This document shows positions 17,243 through 25,711 of a DNA stretch of 64,000 bases, in pieces; within the stretch, counting starts at the first letter, position 1, and each line of letters begins with the position of its first letter. This DNA is from an uncultured Eggerthellaceae bacterium. Its GTDB lineage: Bacteria; Actinomycetota; Coriobacteriia; Coriobacteriales; Eggerthellaceae. The stretch lies in the NCBI GenBank assembly GCA_934670115.1, contig CAKUOV010000006.1:13030-77029 (forward strand), read 5' to 3'. The translations under genes were made by a program, and so were the position numbers. Under the pieces are notes generated by a model that saw only the letters and a list, made by a program, of their open reading frames with translations, searched no databases and was not told the DNA's origin.

Positions 17243-19090
17243 ATGACAAAACTCCAGGTCATGCCCATGAAAAATATTGACATGCAGCTTGGCGCCACTA
17301 TGGAGCGCTTCAGCAGGCGCGTGGCGGTGCTCCCGGTGGGAAGCTGCCCTGTGGCGGCGCAGGTGGCGCTTTTGGAAACAGCCTGTCTGCAGACGTGCGG
17401 AAAATGCGTTCCGTGTCGCGATGGTTTGCCGCACCTTGCGCGGCTTTTGCGTGAGATCGAAAGCTGCACGGCCCGTGAGCAAGCGTATGAGCAGGCGCAA
17501 CAGCTGGCAACTATGATTCGCGACACGGCTGATTGCGCAATTGGCTACGAAGCGGCGCAAGATGTTCTTGATAGCATGGAAACGTTTGCGGCCGAATACG
17601 AAAGCCACGTGACGGCGCACGCATGCGTGCTGACTGAAGGCCAAGCGGCGCAAGTTGTGCCGTGTGAGGCGTTTTGCCCTGCTCACGTGGATATTCCCGG
17701 GTACATTTCGCTTGTGGGTCAGGGCGATTGCGCGAGTGCCATCAAGCTCATCCGCAAGGACAATCCGTTTCCTACAGCGTGCGCGTTCGTATGCGAGCAT
17801 CCCTGCGAGCTACGCTGCCGCCGCATGCTGATTGACGCACCCCTTAACATTCGCGGCATCAAGAAGTTTGCCGTGGATCAAGTGGCGGCCGATACCGTGG
17901 ACGTTCCCGCGCGCAGCGTTGACACGGGGCGTACTATTGCCGTTGTGGGCGCGGGTCCCAGCGGTCTGACCTGCGCGTATTACCTGGCGCTCATGGGTCA
18001 TCACGTAACGGTGTTCGAAGAAAAAACGCAGCTGGGCGGCATGATGCGCTACGGCATTCCCGCGTATCGTTTCCCGCGCGAGCGTTTAGACGAAGATATT
18101 CGCGCCATTCTGAGCGTGGGGAACATTGAAGTGAAGACGGGCGTGAACATTGGCACTACGCAGATGGAGCGCCTGTGCGCAACATTCGATGCTGTCTATG
18201 TTGCCATTGGCGCTCATGCCGGCAGCTCCATTCATCTGTCGGGCGAAGACGCACGCGGCGTGTGCTTCGCCGTTGATTTCCTGCGTGCAATGGGTGACGG
18301 CGAGCATCCTGATTTGACAGGCAAGAAAGTGGCGGTCATTGGCGGCGGTAACGTGGCAATGGATTGCTCCCGTACCGCCGTGCGCTTGGGCGCGACGGAA
18401 GTGAATTGCATCTATCGGCGTCGTTTGGAGGACATGACGGCCCTTCCCGCCGAGGTCGAATCTGCCTTGCAAGAGGGCGTGGAAATGCTCACGCTGCAAA
18501 ACCCCGTGGAAATAGAAGTGGACGCGCAGGGGCATTGCGCTGCCGTTATCGTGCAGCCCCAAATGATCGGTGCGGTGCGCGGCGGGCGTCCTGCTCCGCA
18601 AGATGCGCATAAGCCCCAAAACCGCATTGAAGCCGACATTGTTCTTATTGCCGCAGGTCAGCAAATTGTTTCCGAGCCGTTTGAGGAATTTGGTATGCAG
18701 GCGAATCGCGGTCGTTTTGCCGCAACGCCGTATTTGGAGGCCCAAGGTTTCGATAATATTTTCGTGGGCGGCGATTGTCAGACTGGCCCCGCAACCGTGG
18801 TGCGTGCCATTGGCGCGGGCAAGGTGGCGGCACGCAACATTGATGAGTTCTTGGGCTATCACCATAAGTTGACCTGCGATGTTTCTGCGCCGGCAGCGCA
18901 TCCCAACGACCGAACGCCTTACGGCCGCGTGAACATCGCAGAGCGTCCCGCGCGCGAGCGCCGCGCTGATTTCGCCTGCGTTGAAACCGAAATGAGCGAA
19001 GAAGAAGCTCGCCAAGAATGCAACCGCTGCCTGCGCTGCGACCATTATGGTTGCGGCTCCCTGGAAGGAGGGCGCGTCCAATATGTCTAG
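17243..19090 (+). CDS. NAD(P)H-dependent FAD oxidoreductase subunit, NuoF-domain/GltD-like fusion
   Basis: A 615-residue protein. Residues about 45-115 resemble the C-terminal Fe-S domain of NuoF (CLQTCGKCVPCRDGLPHL). Next is the two-[4Fe-4S] domain of glutamate synthase beta chain (CEAFCPAHVDIPGY, FVCEHPCELRCRRML), then FAD (IAVVGAGPSGLTCAYYLA, about residue 231) and NAD(P) (VAVIGGGNVAMDCSRT, about 363) Rossmann motifs. A Cys-rich tail ends the protein. It overlaps the formate dehydrogenase gene by eight bases, so it is almost certainly its electron-transfer partner, carrying electrons between formate and a pyridine nucleotide. Confidence 0.87.
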   Translation: MTKLQVMPMKNIDMQLGATMERFSRRVAVLPVGSCPVAAQVALLETACLQTCGKCVPCRDGLPHLARLLREIESCTAREQAYEQAQQLATMIRDTADCAIGYEAAQDVLDSMETFAAEYESHVTAHACVLTEGQAAQVVPCEAFCPAHVDIPGYISLVGQGDCASAIKLIRKDNPFPTACAFVCEHPCELRCRRMLIDAPLNIRGIKKFAVDQVAADTVDVPARSVDTGRTIAVVGAGPSGLTCAYYLALMGHHVTVFEEKTQLGGMMRYGIPAYRFPRERLDEDIRAILSVGNIEVKTGVNIGTTQMERLCATFDAVYVAIGAHAGSSIHLSGEDARGVCFAVDFLRAMGDGEHPDLTGKKVAVIGGGNVAMDCSRTAVRLGATEVNCIYRRRLEDMTALPAEVESALQEGVEMLTLQNPVEIEVDAQGHCAAVIVQPQMIGAVRGGRPAPQDAHKPQNRIEADIVLIAAGQQIVSEPFEEFGMQANRGRFAATPYLEAQGFDNIFVGGDCQTGPATVVRAIGAGKVAARNIDEFLGYHHKLTCDVSAPAAHPNDRTPYGRVNIAERPARERRADFACVETEMSEEEARQECNRCLRCDHYGCGSLEGGRVQYV

Positions 19091-21857
19091 CAATTCCCCG
19101 AAAAACGAGTCGATCCTTGCGTTCGAAAACGAAGCTGGCACGCCGTCTGACAACCTGCTTACCGTCACTATTGATGGCGTATCGGTGCAGGTCAAAGAAG
19201 GTGCAACAATTCTTGTTGCTGCCGCTCGGGCGGGCGTGAAAATCCCTACGCTGTGCTTTTTGAAAGACGTGAGCAATATTGGCAGTTGCCGCATGTGCGT
19301 GTGCGAAGTGGCAGGGCAACAAGCGCTTGTCCCCGCATGTAACACGCCCGTTGTCGACGGCATGGAGGTCATCACCGATTCGCCGCGCGTGCACGCCGCC
19401 CGCAAAATGGCGCTTGAGCTCATTATGGCGAATCATCGCACGCAATGCTTGACCTGCGTCAAGAACGGCGCCTGCGAGTTGCAGAGCCTTTGCCGCGCTT
19501 TCGGCATTGAAGAAGACCTGATTGCGAAAGCCGCGCTGCCGCAAAAACCCATCCTTGACAGCAATCCTTTCCTGCGCTTTGACCCCAACTTGTGCATTGC
19601 ATGCCAGCGCTGCGTGGGTGCCTGCAACAGCATTGCGCGCAACCATACGCTGGTGGCGGGCAGGAAAGGCGCGCGTACCGCCATTCGGGCACCGTTCGGT
19701 CCCGACTGGAAGGCAACGGCGTGCGAGAGCTGCGGTACGTGTGCGGGGGCATGCCCCACTGGCGCGCTCACGGAGAAGCGCCGTGCGGCTTATCGCGAGT
19801 GGGAAGTGACAAAAACGCTCACGACCTGCCCGCATTGCGCTACGGGATGCCAGTTTTACCTGGTGGTGAAAGATGGCAAGATCATGGATACGGAAGCGGC
19901 AAACGGCGCTTCGAACCGCGGACGTTTGTGCGTGAAAGGGCGCTCGGGCTCCTTCGACTTCGTGCAAAGCCCCGATCGCTTGACCACGCCGCTTATCAAG
20001 AACCGTGCTACCGGCGAATTCGAACCCGCCACTTGGGATGAAGCACTTGACTTGGTGGCATCGCGATTCTCCCAGCTCAAAGCACAATATGGCCCTGATA
20101 GCCTGGCTGCCTTCGCTTGCAGCCGCTCCACGAACGAGGACGTTTACCTGCTGCAGAAAATGGCGCGTGTGGCATTCGGCACGAACAATGTGGATAACTG
20201 CGCGCGCGTGTGCCACGGTCCCTCCGTTGCCGGCCTGGCGCAAACGTTGGGCTCGGGTGCCATGACGAATCCCATTTACGACATCACGCACGATGTTGAT
20301 TGCATCATGCTGGTGGGTTCGAACCCCGAAGAGGCGCACCCTGTGGTGGGCATGCAGGTGCGCGAGGCGGTAGAGCGCGGAACGCGCCTGATTGTGGTGG
20401 ACCCGCGCGATATTGGGCTGGCATCGAAAGCCGACATCCATTTGAAGCTCAATCCTGGCACGAACGTGGCGTTTTCGGCCGGCATGTGCCATATCATGAT
20501 TCGCGATGGCCTGGTGGACCGCGCGTTTGTTGACGCGCGTACCGAAAACTACGATGAAATCGCGGAAATGGTGCAGCCCTACACGCCCGAGCGCGTTGCC
20601 GCCATCTGCGGCATTGACGCGCGCGACTTGGTGGCGGCGGCACATATGTACGCCACGGCGAACAAGGCGCCCATCATTTACTGCCTGGGTGTGACCGAGC
20701 ATTCCAGCGGCACCGAAGGCGTTATGTCCATGTCGAACATGGCGCTGCTCTGCGGCAAGCTGGGACGTTCCGGCTGTGGCGTGAATCCGCTGCGCGGTCA
20801 GAACAACGTGCAGGGCGCATGCGATATGGGTGCCACGCCCGGCGATTTCCCTGGCTATCAGAAAATCACAAACTCCCAGGTCATGGAGAAATTCGAGAAG
20901 GCGTGGGGAGTAGAGCTTCCCAAAAAGCAAGGCATGTGGGCAACCGAGGTGTTCCATGCGGCAACAGAAGGTAAGATTCGCGGCCTGTTCATCTTTGGCG
21001 AAGACCAGGTGCGCACCGACCCGAACCTGAATCACGTGATTGAAGGCATTAAGGCGCTTGATTTCTTCGTGGTGGACGATCTGTTCATGACCGAAACGGC
21101 AAAGTACGCCGATGTGGTTTTGCCGGGCATTTCCTATGCCGAAAAGTGGGGCACGTTCAGTAACACCGAGCGTCGCGTGCAGCTTATTCGTCCCGCCGTT
21201 GCATCGCCCGGCGATGCGCGTCCCGACACGTGGATCTTCACGGAAATCATGCGCCGCATGGGTTACGACCAGCCGTATTTGACGTCCGCGCAGATTATGG
21301 ACGAAATTGCCAGCTTGACCCCCAGTTTCCACGGCATAAGCCACGAGCGTCTTGATTCTGCCGAAGTGGCAGGGCGGGGATTGCAATGGCCGTGCTTGGA
21401 CAAGAATCACCCAGGTACGCCTATCATGCATGTGGGCACGTTCACTCGTGGCAAGGCTCGTTTCTCCACGGCGCAGTATCACGATGCGTACGAAATGCCC
21501 GATGCAACGTACCCGCTCATGCTGACCACGGGACGCATCCTATATCAATACAACGCCCAGGCTATGACGAGTCGCACGGAAGGCTTGAATGTTATCGCGG
21601 GTCGTTCATTTATCGAGATGAACACGGCCGATGCCGCCGCGCGCGGCATTGCAAACGGCGATAAAGTGCGTGTGTTCAACCGCCGCAGCTCCATTGAGTC
21701 CACGGCGCGCGTTTCCGACAAAACGAAACCGGGCCAAACGTGGATGCCGTTCCACTTCCAGGACGGCAACGCAAACTGGCTCACCAGCCCCGCGCTTGAC
21801 AACATTTGCGCCACGCCCGAGTACAAAGTGTGCGCCATCCAGGTGGAACGCGCGTAG
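19083..21857 (+). CDS. fdhA: Formate dehydrogenase alpha subunit, cysteine type, with NuoG-like Fe-S domains
   Basis: A 924-residue molybdopterin or tungstopterin enzyme. GGAAGGAGGG precedes ATG 19083, which overlaps the upstream stop codon. Domains in order: [2Fe-2S] ferredoxin (about 20-95), His-Cys3 [4Fe-4S] motif (HRTQCLTCVKNGACELQSLC), two [4Fe-4S] motifs (CIACQRCVGACNS, CESCGTCAGACP), then the DMSO-reductase-type core starting with TTCPHCATGCQFY. The metal ligand is C377 in ARVCHGPSVAGL, where many acetogen enzymes have selenocysteine; there is no in-frame TGA. In an acetogen it would reduce CO2 to formate for the methyl branch, or oxidise formate with the upstream flavoprotein. Confidence 0.9.
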   Translation: MSSNSPKNESILAFENEAGTPSDNLLTVTIDGVSVQVKEGATILVAAARAGVKIPTLCFLKDVSNIGSCRMCVCEVAGQQALVPACNTPVVDGMEVITDSPRVHAARKMALELIMANHRTQCLTCVKNGACELQSLCRAFGIEEDLIAKAALPQKPILDSNPFLRFDPNLCIACQRCVGACNSIARNHTLVAGRKGARTAIRAPFGPDWKATACESCGTCAGACPTGALTEKRRAAYREWEVTKTLTTCPHCATGCQFYLVVKDGKIMDTEAANGASNRGRLCVKGRSGSFDFVQSPDRLTTPLIKNRATGEFEPATWDEALDLVASRFSQLKAQYGPDSLAAFACSRSTNEDVYLLQKMARVAFGTNNVDNCARVCHGPSVAGLAQTLGSGAMTNPIYDITHDVDCIMLVGSNPEEAHPVVGMQVREAVERGTRLIVVDPRDIGLASKADIHLKLNPGTNVAFSAGMCHIMIRDGLVDRAFVDARTENYDEIAEMVQPYTPERVAAICGIDARDLVAAAHMYATANKAPIIYCLGVTEHSSGTEGVMSMSNMALLCGKLGRSGCGVNPLRGQNNVQGACDMGATPGDFPGYQKITNSQVMEKFEKAWGVELPKKQGMWATEVFHAATEGKIRGLFIFGEDQVRTDPNLNHVIEGIKALDFFVVDDLFMTETAKYADVVLPGISYAEKWGTFSNTERRVQLIRPAVASPGDARPDTWIFTEIMRRMGYDQPYLTSAQIMDEIASLTPSFHGISHERLDSAEVAGRGLQWPCLDKNHPGTPIMHVGTFTRGKARFSTAQYHDAYEMPDATYPLMLTTGRILYQYNAQAMTSRTEGLNVIAGRSFIEMNTADAAARGIANGDKVRVFNRRSSIESTARVSDKTKPGQTWMPFHFQDGNANWLTSPALDNICATPEYKVCAIQVERA

Positions 21858-21908
21858 CGAAGCGTCTGATCTGGTCGTTATTGGAATTATGGAGAAGTGG
21901 TCGTCGCA

Positions 21909-22066
21909 AGGGTTGAGCCGACGTGGATGCGTGGTTTATGACGAAGATGCGCGCCGCCTCAAGGGCGGTCGCCGAAGGACTCAGCTTGGATAATGCTTCG
22001 CCGACCTCGTGGCTCGCTCAACTTATCCAAAGCTTCGCACGTCGGCTTAACCCTTGAGGCGGCGTG
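21909..22066. repeat. Complex inverted-repeat region upstream of hisI
   Basis: GCCGCCTCAAGGG (about 21954) is the reverse complement of CCCTTGAGGCGGC (about 22054). TTGGATAA and TTATCCAA pair inside. A further copy of the AAGGGTTgAGCCGACGTG arm lies at 21909-21926. The stretch has no gene and could fold into a large cruciform. The next gene starts at 22140, so it may be a leader structure or a palindromic mobile remnant. Confidence 0.6.
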
Positions 22067-22139
22067 CCGCCCCGAACGCCGATAAGCAACTGTCGCAAGT
22101 TGCTCTGCCGAAGCCGTGAGCTTCGCGAAAGGAACGAAC

Positions 22140-22463
22140 ATGGACATCGAAGAACTCACGTTTGACCAGCACGGACTTATTCCCTGCATCGTGCAAGACG
22201 CGCAGGATAACGCCGTGCTCATGATGGCGTGGATGAATGCCGAATCGATCCGTCGCACGTTGGATACGAAAACCACCTGGTTTTGGTCGCGCAGCCGTCA
22301 GGAGTATTGGAATAAAGGTGCCACGTCGGGTAACTTTCAGCATCTGGTTGAGCTGCGCTATGACTGCGATGCCGACTGCCTTCTTGCGCTGGTGAATCCC
22401 GATGGCCCCGCGTGCCATACCGGCGCGCGCAGCTGCTTTTATCGCACGCTTCAGGCGGAGTAG
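22140..22463 (+). CDS. hisI: Phosphoribosyl-AMP cyclohydrolase
   Basis: A 107-residue HisI. It has the conserved VLMMAWMNAESIRRTL segment, the TTWFWSRSRQEYWNKG substrate loop, the DCDADCLLALV metal-site segment, and GPACHTGARSCFYR. It catalyses the third step of histidine synthesis, opening the purine ring of phosphoribosyl-AMP. AAAGGA precedes ATG 22140. It stands alone, with no other his genes in the window and no HisE domain fused. A factor-independent terminator follows about 160 bases downstream. Confidence 0.93.
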   Translation: MDIEELTFDQHGLIPCIVQDAQDNAVLMMAWMNAESIRRTLDTKTTWFWSRSRQEYWNKGATSGNFQHLVELRYDCDADCLLALVNPDGPACHTGARSCFYRTLQAE

Positions 22464-22625
22464 GCGGTATCCTGGGATGTCCCCCTGGGCGAGCGACGCC
22501 CGTCTGCAGCGCCTCCCGCACTGCCTCTGAGCCAGTGCGCCTCCTTGCCATTGGATCTTTTGCTCGTCCATAAAATAATCTTATTTTTAACAAGATTGTA
22601 ATAATGAAAACACGCTATACCCACA

Positions 22626-22661
22626 GCGGCGGAAAGTAACGATTTTTCCGCCGCCTTTTTT
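22626..22661 (+). terminator. Rho-independent terminator
   Basis: GCGGCGGAAA (22626-22635) pairs with TTTCCGCCGC (22645-22654), followed by a run of T residues to 22661. It ends the hisI transcript before the CO dehydrogenase promoter. Confidence 0.85.
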
Positions 22662-22797
22662 CGCCCTTAATTCGCAAGATTGTGCAATTTCTGTCAAGAT
22701 TGGAGAAAAGTCCTGATGGAAACCGCGAGTAGTACGAAATCCCATTTAATAACACGATTTTGACCTCAAGCCATAATTGCAGGTAAAAATCAGAAAC

Positions 22798-22854
22798 TTG
22801 ACCAATTTCAAACCCCCCGATAATCTGACCTAAATACTTTCCGTGGGGGAAAGT
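22798..22854 (+). promoter_or_regulatory. Promoter and 5' stem-loop of the CODH/ACS genes
   Basis: TTGACC (22798-22803) and TAATCT (22821-22826) are separated by exactly 17 bases, a good vegetative-type promoter. In the leader, ACTTTCC (22836-22842) pairs with GGAAAGT (22848-22854), about 55 bases before the start codon. Confidence 0.6.
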
Positions 22855-22908
22855 AGGCAAAATTCTTAATCGGGTTTGCTGTGAGAAAAAGAGAGTTGAG
22901 GTGGTCCT

Positions 22909-24801
22909 TTGTCTTGGGACATTCTTATTCCGAACGAGGAGATGGAAGCTGCGACAACCCGTCTTCTTGAGTCTGCGGAGCTTGTTGGCGCGGACACCTA
23001 CCAGGCTCGTACTGCTGCTCAGGGTACCCACTGCAAGATTGGCGAGCAAGGCTTGTGCTGCCGCATCTGCTCTATGGGCCCCTGCCGCATTACCGCTAAA
23101 TCGCCGCGAGGCATTTGCGGTTGCGATGCCGATGGCGTAGTTGGCCGTAACTACCTGCGTTTCACTGCCGGCGGTTCTGCGACGCACTCTGACCACGGTC
23201 GTTCCATTGCCATGACGCTGTACCGCAGCTCTGCTGGTGGCGACTATCCCGTCAAGGACGAAGAGAAGCTGAAGCGCATCGCTGAAGAGTGGGACATCGA
23301 GGTCGAGGGTCGCGACATCTATGACATTGCTCACGAAGTTGCTCTGACCGGTCTTGAGGAATTCGGCAAGCCCTTTGGCCGCCTTCGCTTCCTGAAGCGC
23401 GCCCCCGAGGCTCGTCAGAAGATCTGGCGTGAGAACAAGCTGTCTCCCCGCGCTATCGACCGCGAAGTTTCTCAGTCCCTGCATATGACGCACATGGGCT
23501 GCTCGTCCATGCCTGAAGCGCTGGTTCATCAGTCCCTGCGTGCTGGCCTGGCCGACGGCTGGGGCGGTTCCATGATCGGCACCGAGTTCTCCGACATCCT
23601 GTTCGGTACTCCGAAGCCCCTTGACACCACTGCTAACCTGGGCGTTATGGACAAGGACATGGTCAACATCGTTGTTCATGGTCACGATCCTTCGCTGTCC
23701 GAAATGGTTGTGTACTACGCAAACGACCCCGAGATGATCGCTCATGCCAAGGAAGTTGGCGCAAAGGGCATCAACGTTTGCGGCGTGTGCTGCACCTCCA
23801 ACGAAGTGGCCATGCGTCACGGCATTCCTATGGCTGGTAACTTCCTGCAGCAGGAAAACGTGGTTCTTACGGGCGCTTGCGAAGCTATTGTTGTTGACGT
23901 TCAGTGCATTTTCCCTGCTCTGGGCCCCCTGTCCAAGTGCTTCCACACGAAGTTCATCACCACCAGTAACGCGGCTCGTATGCCTGAGTCCGACTTCATT
24001 GAGTTCAAGGACACCACGGCAGCTGAATCTGCAAAGAAGATCGTGCGCCTGGCTGTTGACAACTTCAAGAACCGCAAGCCGGAACTGGTTCATATTCCCG
24101 ACTTGGTCTCCAAGGCTACGGTTGGCTACTCCGTTGAGGCAATCTACGATACGCTGGACACCGTTGCGAACTCCCACATCGATGAGTTCCAGACCATGAT
24201 TCCGCTGATTGACTGCATTCGCTCCGGCGTTATCCGCGGCGCGGTTGCCATGGTTGGCTGCAACAACCCCAAGGTGCGTCCCGACTACGCTCACATTGAG
24301 CTCATGAAGAAACTGCTTGCAAACGACATTCTGGTTATCGTTTCTGGCTGCTCCGCTCAGGCTGCGGCGAAGGCCGGCCTTATGGACAAGGAAGCGGGCA
24401 AGTACTGCGGCGAAGGCCTCAAGCGCGTATGCCGTTTGGCCAACATTCCGCCGGTTTTGCACATGGGTTCCTGCGTTGACATTTCCCGTATGATGGTTCT
24501 TGCGTCCGACATTGCAAACGACTGGAAGATTGAGATTTCCGACATTCCTCTGGTTGGCTGCGCTCCTGAATGGATGTCCGAGAAGGCTGTTTCCATTGGC
24601 AACTATGTTGTTGCAACGGGTATCGACACCTATCTGGGCATCGATCCTTACACCGACGGCTCCAAGGGCATTGTTGGCCTGCTGCAGGGCGACATTGACA
24701 AATGGGTTGGCGCTAAGTTCACCGTTGAGAAGGATATCGATAAGCTGGGCGATTTGATGATCGAGCGCATTGAAGAGAAGCGTGCTCACCTGAACATCTA
24801 A
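22909..24801 (+). CDS. acsA: Anaerobic nickel CO dehydrogenase catalytic subunit
   Basis: A 630-residue CooS/AcsA protein, the normal family length. The B- and D-cluster cysteines are in the N-terminal stretch CCRICSMGPCRI and the following GICGCDADG. The C-cluster ligand regions include HGHDPSLSE, the GVCCTSNE motif, GCNNPK, SGCSAQAA and GSCVDISR. It interconverts CO and CO2 at a Ni-4Fe-4S centre. The start is TTG at 22909, giving MSWDIL; a purine-rich GAGTTGAGGTGG precedes it. With cooC and acsB directly downstream it should be the CO dehydrogenase half of the bifunctional CODH/acetyl-CoA synthase of the Wood-Ljungdahl pathway. Confidence 0.95.
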   Translation: MSWDILIPNEEMEAATTRLLESAELVGADTYQARTAAQGTHCKIGEQGLCCRICSMGPCRITAKSPRGICGCDADGVVGRNYLRFTAGGSATHSDHGRSIAMTLYRSSAGGDYPVKDEEKLKRIAEEWDIEVEGRDIYDIAHEVALTGLEEFGKPFGRLRFLKRAPEARQKIWRENKLSPRAIDREVSQSLHMTHMGCSSMPEALVHQSLRAGLADGWGGSMIGTEFSDILFGTPKPLDTTANLGVMDKDMVNIVVHGHDPSLSEMVVYYANDPEMIAHAKEVGAKGINVCGVCCTSNEVAMRHGIPMAGNFLQQENVVLTGACEAIVVDVQCIFPALGPLSKCFHTKFITTSNAARMPESDFIEFKDTTAAESAKKIVRLAVDNFKNRKPELVHIPDLVSKATVGYSVEAIYDTLDTVANSHIDEFQTMIPLIDCIRSGVIRGAVAMVGCNNPKVRPDYAHIELMKKLLANDILVIVSGCSAQAAAKAGLMDKEAGKYCGEGLKRVCRLANIPPVLHMGSCVDISRMMVLASDIANDWKIEISDIPLVGCAPEWMSEKAVSIGNYVVATGIDTYLGIDPYTDGSKGIVGLLQGDIDKWVGAKFTVEKDIDKLGDLMIERIEEKRAHLNI

Positions 24802-24916
24802 GAGCCAACGTATCGAAGGGCACGAAGCGCGAAGGCGCGTGCGAGCACGAGTGCGAGATGCAAAGTACGCGACTAAAAGTAAGTAAAGCACGAAGGAAGC
24901 ATTGAAGGAAGCGACT

Positions 24917-25681
24917 ATGAAGGTAGCGATTACAGGTAAAGGCGGCGTGGGCAAGACCACGTTATCGTCAACCCTTGCGCGTATGTACGCGCAGGAGGGG
25001 CGTCCCGTTCTTGCTGTTGACGTTGACCCCGATGCCAACCTTGGTTTGGCGCTGGGCTTTTCCATGGAGGAAGTAAACAGCATTACGCCTATCTCCAAAA
25101 TGCGCAAGCTGGTGGAAGAGCGCACGGGTGCAAACGACGCTAACAAGTTCTTCAAGCTAAACCCTCAGGTCAGCGATATTCCCGACACGTATGCTCACGA
25201 GCGTAATGGCGTAAAGCTGCTGGTCATGGGAACCGTTGAAACGGGCGGTGCGGGGTGTGTGTGCCCCGAGCATGTCATGATCAAGTCTATTCTTTCAAGC
25301 TTGACGTATCGCAAAGACGACGTGGTGATTATGGACATGGAAGCCGGTCTGGAGCATTTGGCTCGCGGCACGGCTGCCAACATGGATCAGTTCATCGTTG
25401 TTGTTGAGCCGGGTGCCCGCAGCATCCAGACGTACGAGAAAGTCAAGCAGCTTGCGGCAGATATCGGCGTTACAAAAGTCAACGTTGTTGCCAACAAAGT
25501 TCGTAGCGACGAAGATAGAGAGTATCTGCGCGCTCATATTCCCGAAGATGCTCTGCTGGGATTCCTTCCGTATTCGAGCGATGTCATCGATGCCGATCGC
25601 AACGGTGAGTCACCCTTCGATTACAGCCCTGAACTCGTAGAAGAGGTCAGGCGCATTAAGCAACGTATGGAAAACGCATAG
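24917..25681 (+). CDS. cooC: CODH/ACS nickel-insertion ATPase CooC
   Basis: A 254-residue MinD/NifH-like P-loop ATPase with the deviant Walker A GKGGVGKTTL near the N-terminus, VDVDPDANLGLALG, and a GCVCPEH segment with the two cysteines that hold nickel or zinc in CooC/AcsF dimers. AAGGAA precedes ATG 24917; an upstream in-frame TTG at 24902 is rejected. It matures the nickel site of CO dehydrogenase or acetyl-CoA synthase. It is placed between those two genes. The 115-base gap before it is unusually rich in GCGAG/ACGAAG repeats and shows no gene. Confidence 0.93.
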   Translation: MKVAITGKGGVGKTTLSSTLARMYAQEGRPVLAVDVDPDANLGLALGFSMEEVNSITPISKMRKLVEERTGANDANKFFKLNPQVSDIPDTYAHERNGVKLLVMGTVETGGAGCVCPEHVMIKSILSSLTYRKDDVVIMDMEAGLEHLARGTAANMDQFIVVVEPGARSIQTYEKVKQLAADIGVTKVNVVANKVRSDEDREYLRAHIPEDALLGFLPYSSDVIDADRNGESPFDYSPELVEEVRRIKQRMENA

Positions 25682-25711
25682 ATTGCATAGATTGATAGCA
25701 AAGGAAATCAT

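Noticed and set aside
20205..20220. Selenocysteine site in formate dehydrogenase
   Set aside because: The codon is TGC (Cys), and no SECIS-like hairpin is needed or evident.
18645..21482. Long open frame of 945 codons on the minus strand across the formate dehydrogenase gene
   Set aside because: It lies opposite a clearly recognised gene, has no ribosome binding site and a His/Arg/Ala composition typical of antisense frames in GC-biased DNA.
22615..25155. Long minus-strand frame opposite the CO dehydrogenase gene
   Set aside because: Shadow of acsA; composition (Asn/Val/Gly-rich) and lack of domains do not support a gene.
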